DNA of 64,000 nucleotides from the NCBI GenBank assembly GCA_963819845.1, contig CAWFXQ010000008.1, positions 558,001 to 622,000 on the forward strand, written 5' to 3'. Below are positions 41,242 through 49,812 of the stretch, one piece after another (position 1 is the first letter of the stretch; each line of letters begins with the position of its first letter). The DNA comes from DATAGF01 sp963819845 (GTDB lineage Bacteria; Actinomycetota; Thermoleophilia; Miltoncostaeales; Miltoncostaeaceae). The notes below the pieces were generated by a model. That model saw only the letters and a list, made by a program, of their open reading frames with translations, had not been told where the DNA came from and searched no databases. The translations under genes were made by a program, and so were the position numbers.

Positions 41242-42587
41242 CGGCGTCCCTGCGCAGCCCGGGACGGCCGCCGGCTGCCCCGGACCTCGCCCGGCTCGGC
41301 GACGAGATGCACGCGCTGCTCGTGCGCCTGTTCCCGCTGTGCCGCAGCCTCACCGGCGACGGCGTGCGCGAGACGCTGAGGATCCTCGGCGAGGACCTGC
41401 CGCTGGCCGTCGCCGAGGTCCCGACCGGCACGGTCATCAACGACTGGACGGTGCCCCGCGAGTGGAACCTGCGGTCGGCCTGGATCGCGGACGCCGACGG
41501 CGCCCGCGTGGTCAACGCGGCCCGGAGCAGCCTGCACGTCGTGTCCTACAGCGCGCCCGTGCGGGCCCGGATGAGCCTCGACGAGCTGCGGCCGCACCTG
41601 CACACGCTCCCCGACCGGCCTCGGCTGGTCCCGTACCGCACCTCGTACTGGCACGAGACCTGGGGGTTCTGCCTCGCGCACGAGACGCTGGAGGGGATGG
41701 CCGACGGCGAGTACGAGGTCGTCATCGACTCCACCCTGGAGGACGGCAGCCTGACCTACGCGGAGGCGGTGCTGCCCGGCCGCTCGGACGGCGAGGCCAT
41801 CGTCGTCACCCACGTCTGCCACCCCTCCCTGGCCAACGACAACCTCTCCGGCGTCGTGGTCGCGGCGGCGCTCGCGCGGCTGCTTGCCGGTCGCGAGCTG
41901 CGCCACACCTGGCGGTTCCTGTTCTGCCCCGCCACCGTCGGTTCGATCGCCTGGCTCGCGCGGAACCCCGCGCTCCTGCCGCGCCTGCGCCACGGGCTCG
42001 CGTGCGTCTCCGTCGGCGATCCCGGGCCCCTCACGTACAAGCCCAGCCGGCGCGGCGACGCCGAGGTCGACCGGGCGGCGCTCCACGTGCTCCGCAACCG
42101 CCCCGGCGAGCACCGCGAGATCCCCTACGTCCCCTGGGGCTGCGACGAGCGCCAGTTCACCAGCCCGGGATACGACGTGCCCATGGGCGCGCTGATGCGC
42201 ACGCCCCCGGGGAGCTACCCCGAGAACCACACCTCGGCCGACGACCCGGGCTTCGTGCGCCCCGAGCACCTGGCCGACTCGCTCGGGGCCTACCTCGAGG
42301 TCGTCAACGTCCTCGAGCGCAATCGCACCCTGGTGAGCCTGGCGCCCTACGGCGAGCCCCAGCTCGGGCGGCGGGGCCTCTTCCGCACCTCGGGGGGCGC
42401 GGGCATGGGCGGCGGCGCCGACGAGCGGGCCCTCATGTGGGTGCTCAACCAGGCCGACGGCCGCACCTCGCTGCTCGACGTGGCCGACCGCGCCGCCCTG
42501 CCCTTCGCCTCGATCGAGGAGGCGGCGGCGCAGCTCGAGGAGGCCGGTCTCGTCCGGCCCGCCCCCGCGGAGGGCGGCCGTGGCTAG
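41238..42587 (+). CDS. DUF4910 aminopeptidase-like protein with C-terminal winged helix
   Basis: A 449-residue protein of the DUF4910/DUF2172 group. The centre resembles M28-type zinc peptidases: VVTHVCHPSLANDNLSGVVV, with His195 and Asp201 as plausible zinc ligands, and PPGSYPENHTSADDPGFVRPE later. An inserted domain precedes it (about 60-150). From about 395 a winged-helix-like segment (WVLNQADGRTSLLDVADRAAL) follows. Function is undescribed; the fold predicts hydrolysis of an aminoacyl bond. GTGA overlap with the PIG-L gene. Such genes recur next to rfbF-like and PIG-L genes in glycan loci, as I recall. Confidence 0.82.
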   Translation: MTASLRSPGRPPAAPDLARLGDEMHALLVRLFPLCRSLTGDGVRETLRILGEDLPLAVAEVPTGTVINDWTVPREWNLRSAWIADADGARVVNAARSSLHVVSYSAPVRARMSLDELRPHLHTLPDRPRLVPYRTSYWHETWGFCLAHETLEGMADGEYEVVIDSTLEDGSLTYAEAVLPGRSDGEAIVVTHVCHPSLANDNLSGVVVAAALARLLAGRELRHTWRFLFCPATVGSIAWLARNPALLPRLRHGLACVSVGDPGPLTYKPSRRGDAEVDRAALHVLRNRPGEHREIPYVPWGCDERQFTSPGYDVPMGALMRTPPGSYPENHTSADDPGFVRPEHLADSLGAYLEVVNVLERNRTLVSLAPYGEPQLGRRGLFRTSGGAGMGGGADERALMWVLNQADGRTSLLDVADRAALPFASIEEAAAQLEEAGLVRPAPAEGGRG

Positions 42588-43602
42588 CATCGCCCATGTG
42601 ACCGCACCGGCTCCGCTGCCGAAGCTCCAGCGGCCGGCCCTCGCATGGGTCCGGGGCGCGCTACGGCCGTGGGACGAGGCCTCGCTTCACGTGGGCACCG
42701 AGGCCTTCCAGCGCGGGGTCAGCGCCTTCGAGGGGCTCAAGGGCCACCGGCAGCCCGACGGGCGCGTGGGCCTGCTCCTGCTCGACCGGCACTTCCGGCG
42801 CCTGGAGCAGTCGGCGCGGCTCCTGCGCATCCCGATGCCCGTGTCGGCCGCCCGCTTCCGGTCGGCCTGCGTCGCGCTCGCGGGGGCCCTGCAGACGCCC
42901 GGCCGGGACGTCTACGCCCGCGCGACCGTCGCCGTCGTCGAGGGGCACTGGGGCGAAGGCACGGTCGCCGACCTCATCGTCCTGGCCTACCAGCAGGAGC
43001 CGGCGGGTCCGGCGCCGGTCAACCTGGGCGTCAGCACCTGGCGTCGCAGCTCGGACCTCTCGATGCCCGCCCGCGTCAAGACCGGGACCAACTACCAGGT
43101 GGGCCGGCTCGCCCGGATCGAGGGCCGCGAGCGGGGCATGGGCGAGATGATCCTGCTCAACGACGCGGGCCGCGTCGCCGAGGCCTCCGCGGCGTGTGCG
43201 CTGATCGTGCGCGACGGGCGCGTCATCTCGCCGCCGGCGTGGGAGGGGGCGCTCGAGAGCATCACCCTCGAGGTGGTGGAGCGCATCTGCGCCGAGCTGG
43301 CGGTCCCCTTCGAGCGACGGCCCGTCGAGCGCACCGAGCTGCTCGTCGCCGACGAGATCGGCCTCTGTGGGACGCTCGCCGAGATCACGCGGGTGCGCTC
43401 GATCGAGGGCGAGCCCCTCGATCCGGCCTGGCCCGTGCTCTCGCGCGTGCTCGCGCGCTATCGCGACGCGGTCCGCGGCCTGGAGCCGCTGGAGGGCGTG
43501 GCGATCACCCCCGTACCGCTCCCGGACGACGAGCCCGCGCTCGCCGGCCATCCCCCGACCGCGCGCCCGCACGGCGCGCCGACGACCAAGGAGTCATCGT
43601 GA
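42580..43602 (+). CDS. Class IV aminotransferase (IlvE/branched-chain-like)
   Basis: A 340-residue fold-type IV PLP enzyme. The Schiff-base lysine is Lys167 in MPARVKTGTNYQVGRLA; other markers are GVSAFEGLKGH, the phosphate-binding GRVAEASAACALIV and LCGTLAEITRV. Most similar in pattern to branched-chain amino-acid aminotransferases, but its position in a glycan block suggests transamination of a 2-oxo acid destined for a sugar substituent. The C-terminal 45 residues are Pro-rich and unusual. Overlaps the DUF4910 gene by 8 bp and the next gene by 4 bp. Confidence 0.86.
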   Translation: MASIAHVTAPAPLPKLQRPALAWVRGALRPWDEASLHVGTEAFQRGVSAFEGLKGHRQPDGRVGLLLLDRHFRRLEQSARLLRIPMPVSAARFRSACVALAGALQTPGRDVYARATVAVVEGHWGEGTVADLIVLAYQQEPAGPAPVNLGVSTWRRSSDLSMPARVKTGTNYQVGRLARIEGRERGMGEMILLNDAGRVAEASAACALIVRDGRVISPPAWEGALESITLEVVERICAELAVPFERRPVERTELLVADEIGLCGTLAEITRVRSIEGEPLDPAWPVLSRVLARYRDAVRGLEPLEGVAITPVPLPDDEPALAGHPPTARPHGAPTTKESS

Positions 43603-44501
43603 GCTCGCTGTTCCTCGACGTGGAGACCGACGACGGCGCCCGGCGCGGGCGCCTCTACGGGGGAGACCTCGTCGTGTGCTCGCCGCGGCCCGCGGCCCGG
43701 GCCCTGTGCGACTTCGCCTTCGAGCTGGCCTCCGAGGCCTTCGCGCCCCTCGACCCCGAGACGGCCCAGGACCACCTCTCGGTCGAGCGCTTCGCCGAGA
43801 TCCTGTCCGGCCTCAAGCCGCGGTTCATCCACCACGAGAGGTCGAAGGAGCTCGTCGGCGCGGCCCTCGCGGAGTGGGGGTGCGACCCCGAGACGACCTA
43901 CTTCGACGTGCCGCGCCTGCGCACCTCGACGCACGGCGGCTACCTCACCTCCGGTATCGCGTACGCGTTCCACCCGCACCGCGACACCTGGTACTCGGCA
44001 CCGCAGTGCCAGATCAACTGGTGGCTGCCGGTGCGCGACGTGCAGCCGGACAACGTGATGGCGTTCCACCTCCGCTACTGGGACGCGCCGATCCGCAACG
44101 GCTCCCACGACTACGACTACGAGGAGTGGACGCAGGTCGGGCGCAAGAGCGCCTCGAGCCAGATCGGTACGGACACCCGCCGCCAGCCGCGCCCGGAGGA
44201 GCCCTTCGAGCTCGACCCGCAGCTGAGGGTGATCTGCCCCGTGGGCGGCGTGATCGCGTTCTCGGCGGCCCACATGCACTCCAGCGTCCCGAACACGACC
44301 GACCGCACCCGGCTGAGCATCGACTTCCGGACGGTGAGCATCGACGACCTGCTCAGCGGCGCGGGCGCGCCGAACATGGACTCGGAGTGCACCGGCACCA
44401 ACCTGGGGGACTTCCTGCGCGTCTCCGACCTCGCCCCCCTGCCCCCGGACGTGATCGAGGCCGGCAAGGCCCGCAGGATCCCGCTCGCGGCCGTCGCCTA
44501 G
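43599..44501 (+). CDS. Putative Fe(II)-dependent dioxygenase-like protein
   Basis: A 300-residue protein with the facial-triad pattern of 2-oxoglutarate oxygenases: H127-R-D129 in AFHPHRDTWYSAP and a distal His225 or His227 in SAAHMHSSVPN, followed by Arg238 (RTRLSIDFRTV) in the place of the 2-oxoglutarate-binding Arg. I do not know a named family for it. GTGA overlap with the aminotransferase gene; last gene of the block 38472-44501. A hydroxylation of the amino-acid or sugar moiety is the natural guess. Converges on the methyltransferase gene, 6 bp apart. Confidence 0.7.
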   Translation: MSSLFLDVETDDGARRGRLYGGDLVVCSPRPAARALCDFAFELASEAFAPLDPETAQDHLSVERFAEILSGLKPRFIHHERSKELVGAALAEWGCDPETTYFDVPRLRTSTHGGYLTSGIAYAFHPHRDTWYSAPQCQINWWLPVRDVQPDNVMAFHLRYWDAPIRNGSHDYDYEEWTQVGRKSASSQIGTDTRRQPRPEEPFELDPQLRVICPVGGVIAFSAAHMHSSVPNTTDRTRLSIDFRTVSIDDLLSGAGAPNMDSECTGTNLGDFLRVSDLAPLPPDVIEAGKARRIPLAAVA

Positions 44502-44507
44502 CGGGGC

Positions 44508-45729
44508 TCAGGCGGAGGGGCGGCCGACCGCGGACGCGGCCAGGGCGATCGCGGCCGGCGCGCCGGGGTCGTCCAGCTCGACGACGGGCACGCCGGCGAG
44601 CCCCCGGCTCGCGAGCTCGTCGCGCACCTCGCCGCTGTAGGCGGAGTTCGTCACCAGGACCACATCGGGGGCGAGCCCGGGCACGGCGTCCGGCCCGACG
44701 ATCGGCCGCGCCGACACCGGGAGGTACCGCCCCTGGCGGGTCGGGCTCACGTCAACGACGGCCGCGACCTCCTGCCCGGCGCCGCAGAGCGCCAGGAAGG
44801 AGATCGCGCGGGCGCCGCCGCACCAGGCCACCACGCGGCCCCCGGACGCCCGGACGCTCGCCAGCGCGTCGCGCCACTCGTCCACGCGTCCGCCGGCGCG
44901 CGCCTGCAGGCCGCGGACGTCGCCGGCCAGGTCGCTGGACCACCGGTTCAACGGCCGGCGCGCCGCCGCCGGCGCGGGGCCGCGCCTCGACGGCGAGGAA
45001 GCGCTCGTGGAACGCGGGTTCGACGGCGAGGGGCTCGAAGCCCGCGACCTCGAGCAGGCGGGTCGCCGACTCGACGGTGAAGTAGCTGCGGTGCTCGTAG
45101 GTCACGTCCCACGGATCGCAGGCGCGGAGGGTCGCCTCCTGGTTCATCAGCTCGAGGTAGACCGGCGTGCCCCGGCCCGCGAGGGAGTCGCGCACCGTGC
45201 GCAGGAAGGCCACCGGGTCGTCGAGCAGGTAGAGCATGTGGCGGCACGAGAGCAGCGCGACGTCGTCCGGGAGGAGCTCCGGGGCGAAGTGCTCGCGGAT
45301 CATCGTGATCCGGCGGTCGGGCGGCTCGTGGGCCGCGGGGTCGATGCCCACCCCGGCCGCCATGCCATGGTCCACCAGCTCGCGCAGGAAGTCGCCCCGG
45401 CCGCACGCGACGTCGACCGCGGTGCCGCCGGCGAGGCCGTGGCGCCGCACGAGGCCGGCCGCGGTGGCCGTCACGTGCGCGGCGAAGCTCGGGGAGTGGC
45501 CCAGGAAGGTGTCGTAGCCGGGCTCGTAGACGATCTCCTCCACGCGGGGGGCGACGTCGAGGGCCATCCCGCACGCCGAGCAGTGGCCCAGCTCGACCGG
45601 GCCGCGCGGCGCCGCGAGGGCCGCGGCGGCCGTGGTCGCCAGTCGTCCCTCGTCGACCGGCACGCCCTCGAGCCGCAGCACCCGCGCGAACGCGCGCCTC
45701 CCGCAGACCGGGCACGCGGTCGCGGTCAC
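44508..45729 (-). pseudogene. C-methyltransferase-like gene split by a frameshift
   Basis: Same architecture as the 38472 protein: zinc segment (ACPVCGRR, LGHCSACGM), SAM domain (TAVDVACGRGDFLREL, ALLSCRHMLYLLDDPV) and C-terminal domain (GRVVAWCGGARAISFLALCG, RQGRYLPVSARPIVGPD). The first two parts are in one frame from the GTG at 45729 to about 44950; the C-terminal domain is in another, from 44951. One surplus base near 44945-44960 would explain it, and removing one gives an unbroken 406-residue protein, the family's normal size. A TTG at 44951 could start a separate polypeptide, so real splitting is possible. Start overlaps the ugd stop as GTGA. Confidence 0.75.
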
Positions 45730-47096
45730 GCCGTCGCCCGCGCGGGCTCGGCGGCCGCGCCCACGCCGACCCTCCGGTAGCGCACGGCCTCGGGCCAGTC
45801 GAGGTCGGCGAGCGCGTTGCGGGCGTCGAAGACGACCGGCCGCGCCATCAGCGCGGCGAGGGCGCCCCAGTCGAGCCGCCGCAGCTCGGGCCAGGCCGTC
45901 GCCACGACGGCGGCGTCGGCGTCGCGCAGGGCCTCCTCGGCGCCGGAGGCCAGCGCGACGGAGGGGTGGAGGCCCGCGACCGGCGCCCGGACGACCGGGT
46001 CCCAGGCGACGACGTCGGCCCCCCGGCCCGTCAGCGACGACGCCAGGGCGATGGCCGGCGACTCGCGCACGTCGTCGGTGCCCGGCTTGAAGGCGAGGCC
46101 CAGGAGCCCGATCCGCCGCCCCGCCAGCCCGTCGAGCTCGCGCGCGATCATGTCCGCGACGGCGCCGGGGCGGGCCCGGTTGACCTCCTCGACCGCGTCG
46201 AGGAGCGGCGTCGGCGCGCCGGCGCCGCGCGCGTACGCCCGCAGCGCCGCGGTGTCCTTGGGCAGGCAGCTGCCTCCGTAGCCCGAGCCCGCGCGCAGGA
46301 AGGCGAGGATCCCCGGGCGGACGACCCGGCCGTCCTCCCGCGGCGAGAGGTTGCGGTCGAGGTGCAGCACGTCCATCACCTTCTCGACGTCGGCGCCGGG
46401 CGTGGCCTCGCACACGGCGGCGATCTCGTTGCTGAAGGAGATGAGCGTCGCCAGGAGGGTGTTCGACGAGTACTTCACGATCTCCGCCTCGGCCGGGGAG
46501 ACGCGCACGACCGGGGCGTCGAAGGGCGCGTACAGCGCCTCCAGGAGGGCGGCGGTGCGGTCGTCGCCGCACCCGACCACGATGCGGTCCGGCTCCATGA
46601 AGTCGCGCACCGCGCTTCCCTCGCTGAGGAACTCCGGGTTCATCGCCAGGCCGAGGCCGTCGCCCACCACGCGGCCCGACGAGCGCTCCAGCGCCTCCCG
46701 CACGGGGCCGTCCGTCGTGCCGGGCACGACGGTGCTCTTGACCACGAGCGCGTGGTCGGCCCCGCCGGCCAGCGCGGCGCCGACCGCCTCGGTCGCGGCC
46801 AGCACCGCGCCGAGGTCGATGACGTCGTCGCGCGTCGGCGTCCCGACGGCGAGGAAGGTCATCTCGGCGGCGCGGACCGCCGCCGCGAGGTCGCCCGTGA
46901 CCTCGAGCGCGCCGGCGGCGAGCGCCCGGCCGACGACCCCGTCGAGCCCCGGCTCGTGGAAGGGGATGCGCCCGGCGCGGATCTCCGCCACGCGGACCGG
47001 GTCGATGTCGACGCAGGTGACCGAGTGGCCCCGGTCGGCCAGGCAGGCGCCCGTCACCAGGCCCACGTAGCCCGTCCCGGCGACGGCGACCCTCAT
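45726..47096 (-). CDS. ugd: UDP-glucose 6-dehydrogenase
   Basis: A 456-residue NAD-dependent nucleotide-sugar dehydrogenase making UDP-glucuronate. N-terminal Rossmann motif VAVAGTGYVGLVTGACLA, central AMNPEFLSEGSAVRDFMEPDR and AEIVKYSSNTLLA, the catalytic cysteine in GSGYGGSCLPKD, and C-terminal LLGLAFKPGTDDVRESPA. All conserved residues are present. ATG at 47096 overlaps the preceding SDR gene stop as ATGA; its own stop overlaps the methyltransferase start. Supplies UDP-GlcA to the polymer or to the neighbouring SDR enzyme. Confidence 0.95.
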   Translation of the reverse strand: MRVAVAGTGYVGLVTGACLADRGHSVTCVDIDPVRVAEIRAGRIPFHEPGLDGVVGRALAAGALEVTGDLAAAVRAAEMTFLAVGTPTRDDVIDLGAVLAATEAVGAALAGGADHALVVKSTVVPGTTDGPVREALERSSGRVVGDGLGLAMNPEFLSEGSAVRDFMEPDRIVVGCGDDRTAALLEALYAPFDAPVVRVSPAEAEIVKYSSNTLLATLISFSNEIAAVCEATPGADVEKVMDVLHLDRNLSPREDGRVVRPGILAFLRAGSGYGGSCLPKDTAALRAYARGAGAPTPLLDAVEEVNRARPGAVADMIARELDGLAGRRIGLLGLAFKPGTDDVRESPAIALASSLTGRGADVVAWDPVVRAPVAGLHPSVALASGAEEALRDADAAVVATAWPELRRLDWGALAALMARPVVFDARNALADLDWPEAVRYRRVGVGAAAEPARATA

Positions 47097-48208
47097 CGGA
47101 CCGAGACCTCGCCGGCCGCGACCGCCTCCTCGGCGGGCGGCTCGCCGCCGAGGGCCTGCGCGTGCGACGCCAGGGTGCGCCGCAGCCCCGTGAGCAGGTC
47201 CACCTCGGGCGACCAGCCCGCCACCCCGCGCAGCCGGGCAAGGTCCGGGCAGCGCCGGTTCGGGTTGTCGGTGAGGTAGTCGGGGTCGGGACTCGTGGCG
47301 TGCTCGACCGGAAGCTCCGGCGGCCCCGCGGCGGCGGCCACGGCGCGGGCCAGCTCGGCCATCGACACCTCGGCGTCGTTCCCGACGTTGTAGGCCGTCC
47401 CCGGCTCGCCCGCCACCAGGGCGCAGAGGATGCCCGCCGCGGCGTCCCGCGCGTAGCAGAACGACCGCGTCGGCCGGCCGTCGCTCAGCAGCACGAGCGG
47501 CCGGCGCTCGATGGCGGCCGAGAGGAGGTCCGGGACGACGCGGCCGTCGTCGAGGCGCTGCCCCGGCCCGTAGACGTTGAACGGCCGGATGCTCACGACC
47601 CGCGTGCCGTGCATGCGGTGGTAGACGGTCGCGAGCGTCTCGCCGATCCGCTTGCTCTCGTCGTAGCAGGCCCGCGGCCCCGTGCACGAGACGATGCCGC
47701 GGTAGTCCTCCGGGGTGGGGATGGCCGCGGGCTCGGGATCGCCGTAGATCTCGCTCGAGCTCATGTAGATCATCCCGGCGACGTCCTGCGCCCGGGCGAG
47801 CTCCAGCAGCCAGCGGGTGCCGGTCACGTTGACGTCGATCGTCTCCAGCGGGAAGCGGCGGTAGAAGGTCGGCGACGCCATGGTGGCGCCGTGGACGATC
47901 CAGCGGACCGGCTCGCCCGGGTCGAGCGGCTGCGCGACGTCGTGCTCGAGGAAGCGCACGTCCGGGCGGGAGACCAGGTGGGCCACGCGGTCGGCCAGCC
48001 CGCTCGAGAGGTTGTTGACGGCGATGATCCGGCAGGGGTCGCCGCCGCGCAGGTCGTTCGACGCGGCGACCACGTCGAGCACGTAGCTCATGAGGAAGCC
48101 GCTGGCGCCGGTCACCAGGACGGTCGTCCCGGCCAGCGGGTCGAGCGTCTCGGCGTGACGCCGCGCGACGTGGCGCGCGTCGTCGAGGATTGTCGGGGTG
48201 ACTCGCAT
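47093..48208 (-). CDS. NAD-dependent epimerase/dehydratase (UDP-glucuronate decarboxylase-like)
   Basis: A 371-residue extended SDR. Catalytic Tyr182 and Lys186 are in ACYDESKRIGE; SSSEIYGDP, RPFNVYGPGQR and RSFCYARDAA are typical of UDP-glucuronate decarboxylase/dTDP-glucose dehydratase relatives. The dinucleotide motif is TGASGFLMS, with Met40 in place of the third glycine. Because it is coupled to ugd, conversion of UDP-GlcA to UDP-xylose or a 4-keto intermediate is plausible. ATG at 48208; divergent from the pyruvyltransferase gene. Confidence 0.85.
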   Translation of the reverse strand: MRVTPTILDDARHVARRHAETLDPLAGTTVLVTGASGFLMSYVLDVVAASNDLRGGDPCRIIAVNNLSSGLADRVAHLVSRPDVRFLEHDVAQPLDPGEPVRWIVHGATMASPTFYRRFPLETIDVNVTGTRWLLELARAQDVAGMIYMSSSEIYGDPEPAAIPTPEDYRGIVSCTGPRACYDESKRIGETLATVYHRMHGTRVVSIRPFNVYGPGQRLDDGRVVPDLLSAAIERRPLVLLSDGRPTRSFCYARDAAAGILCALVAGEPGTAYNVGNDAEVSMAELARAVAAAAGPPELPVEHATSPDPDYLTDNPNRRCPDLARLRGVAGWSPEVDLLTGLRRTLASHAQALGGEPPAEEAVAAGEVSVR

Positions 48209-48281
48209 GGGGCTCCTCGGGCGGTGTTGCGGACGATCCGCGAGCCTCCGGAGGGTGCCCCAGGGGTCCAGCCGGCACAAC

Positions 48282-48296
48282 CCTCGCACGGCTAGT
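48282..48296 (-). promoter_or_regulatory. EPS-locus shared 15-bp motif, copy 4 (diverged)
   Basis: Minus-strand ACTAGCCGTGCGAGG matches 12 of 15 positions of copy 2. Lies in the 137-bp divergent gap between the SDR and pyruvyltransferase genes. Confidence 0.35.
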
Positions 48297-48345
48297 GTCG
48301 GGCCCCGATGCGGGCGCCCGCGGGGGGCTAGCCTTCCCGGTCGCC

Positions 48346-49671
48346 ATGCGCCGCACGACTCCCCGACGACGCCCGGTCCGGCCTCCGCCCGCGACGGTGG
48401 CCGTGTTCGGCAACTTCGGGCCGCGCAACCTGGGCGACGAGGCGACCCTGGCGGCCTTCATCGGCGGGATGCGGCCCCGCGGGGTCGAGGTCGTGGCGCT
48501 GTCGTTCGACCCCGACGACACCGCGCGCCGTCACGGCGTCCGCGCGGTGCCGCTCGTCCCGCCCGGCGGGCTCGCGCCGACCCAGGCGGAGGCGGCCCTC
48601 GGGGGCGGCGGCCTGCGCGCGCGGCTCGAGCCCCGGCTGCGAACGGTCCCCGGGCTCCTCGGCCTGGCCGAGGCGGGCGCGCGCGGCCTGCGCGGGGCGC
48701 GGCGCGCGGCCCGCGAGCCGCGCCACATCGCCTGGTCCGTGCGCTCGCTGGCGGAGGTCGACGCCCTCGTGTTCGGGGGCGGGGGGCACCTGACCGACCT
48801 CTACGGCGGCGCTTGGGGCAGCCCGTGGCTGCTGCTGCGCCTCGCGGCCGCGGCCCGGGTGTCGGGCGGGCGCGTCGCCTTCGCGAGCATCGGCGCGGGG
48901 CCGCTGCGCGCGCGCACCAGCAGGGCCCTCGCGCGCGGGGCCCTCGCGCTGGCCGATTCCCGCACGTTCCGCGACGAGGCGTCGCTGCGCCTGGTGCGGT
49001 CGATCGGCGCGCGCGGCCCGCTGCGCCTCGCGCCCGACATGGCCTTCTGGCACGCGCCGCCGGCGCCGGCGCGCGCGGCCGGCGGACGCATGCGCCCCAC
49101 GGTGGGCCTCAACCTCTTCCCCCACGAGGACCCCCGGTACGTGCAGCAGCCCCGGCCGGGGGTCTACGAGGCGTACGTCGAGGCCGTGGCGGAGGCCGCG
49201 GCGGGTCTCATCGAGGACGGCGTCGCGCTGGTGCTCATCCCGACCCAGCTCCGGGCCGACCCGCCCGTGGGGGACGACGTCCGCGAGGCGCTCGCCCGCC
49301 GGGCGGGGGCGGAGGCCGCCGCCGCGCTCGCCGCCGCGAGGCCCGAGACGGTGGACGATGTCCTCCGGGCGATGCAGGAGACCGACGCGATGGTCGCGGG
49401 GCGGTATCACGGCATCCTGCTCTCCTGCGTCGCCGGCGTGCCGGTCGTGGCCACGCCGACCCACTCGCGGATGCAGGCGCTCGCCCGCCAGATGGGCTTG
49501 GAGCACTTGGCGGTACCGGCCGACGGCGCGACGGGCCAGGCCCTGCGGCGCAGCGTCCACGCCGCCCTGGACGCCCGGGAGGAGCTGCGCGCGCGCCTGC
49601 TGGCGGCGGCCGCCGGGCGGCGAGCCGCGCTCGAGGCCGAGTTCGACCGCCTCGCCGGACGGAGCCGGTGA
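48346..49671 (+). CDS. Polysaccharide pyruvyl transferase family protein
   Basis: A 441-residue enzyme of the CsaB/WcaK type that ketal-links pyruvate to a sugar. N-terminal FGNFGPRNLGDEATLAAFI is the conserved nucleotide-fold start; LVFGGGGHLTDLYGG and, near the C-terminus, DAMVAGRYHGILLSCVAGVPVV (key GRYHG...P) are diagnostic. ATG at 48346 follows a TAGCCT hexamer; an in-frame GTG at 48295 would add 17 residues. Pyruvylation would make the polymer acidic, in line with ugd. Confidence 0.9.
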   Translation: MRRTTPRRRPVRPPPATVAVFGNFGPRNLGDEATLAAFIGGMRPRGVEVVALSFDPDDTARRHGVRAVPLVPPGGLAPTQAEAALGGGGLRARLEPRLRTVPGLLGLAEAGARGLRGARRAAREPRHIAWSVRSLAEVDALVFGGGGHLTDLYGGAWGSPWLLLRLAAAARVSGGRVAFASIGAGPLRARTSRALARGALALADSRTFRDEASLRLVRSIGARGPLRLAPDMAFWHAPPAPARAAGGRMRPTVGLNLFPHEDPRYVQQPRPGVYEAYVEAVAEAAAGLIEDGVALVLIPTQLRADPPVGDDVREALARRAGAEAAAALAAARPETVDDVLRAMQETDAMVAGRYHGILLSCVAGVPVVATPTHSRMQALARQMGLEHLAVPADGATGQALRRSVHAALDAREELRARLLAAAAGRRAALEAEFDRLAGRSR

Positions 49672-49812
49672 CGGGAACCGAAAGAGCCTTGTTAGCTTTC
49701 TGCGACCCGCGGGGCGGCCCTGGGCGGCGCTGTTAGGGTCGTCCGCGAGTCGATTCCGGCGGTTTGCCCAACGATCCGACGCCGGAGCTCCCGACGAAGG
49801 GGGAACCCTCCC

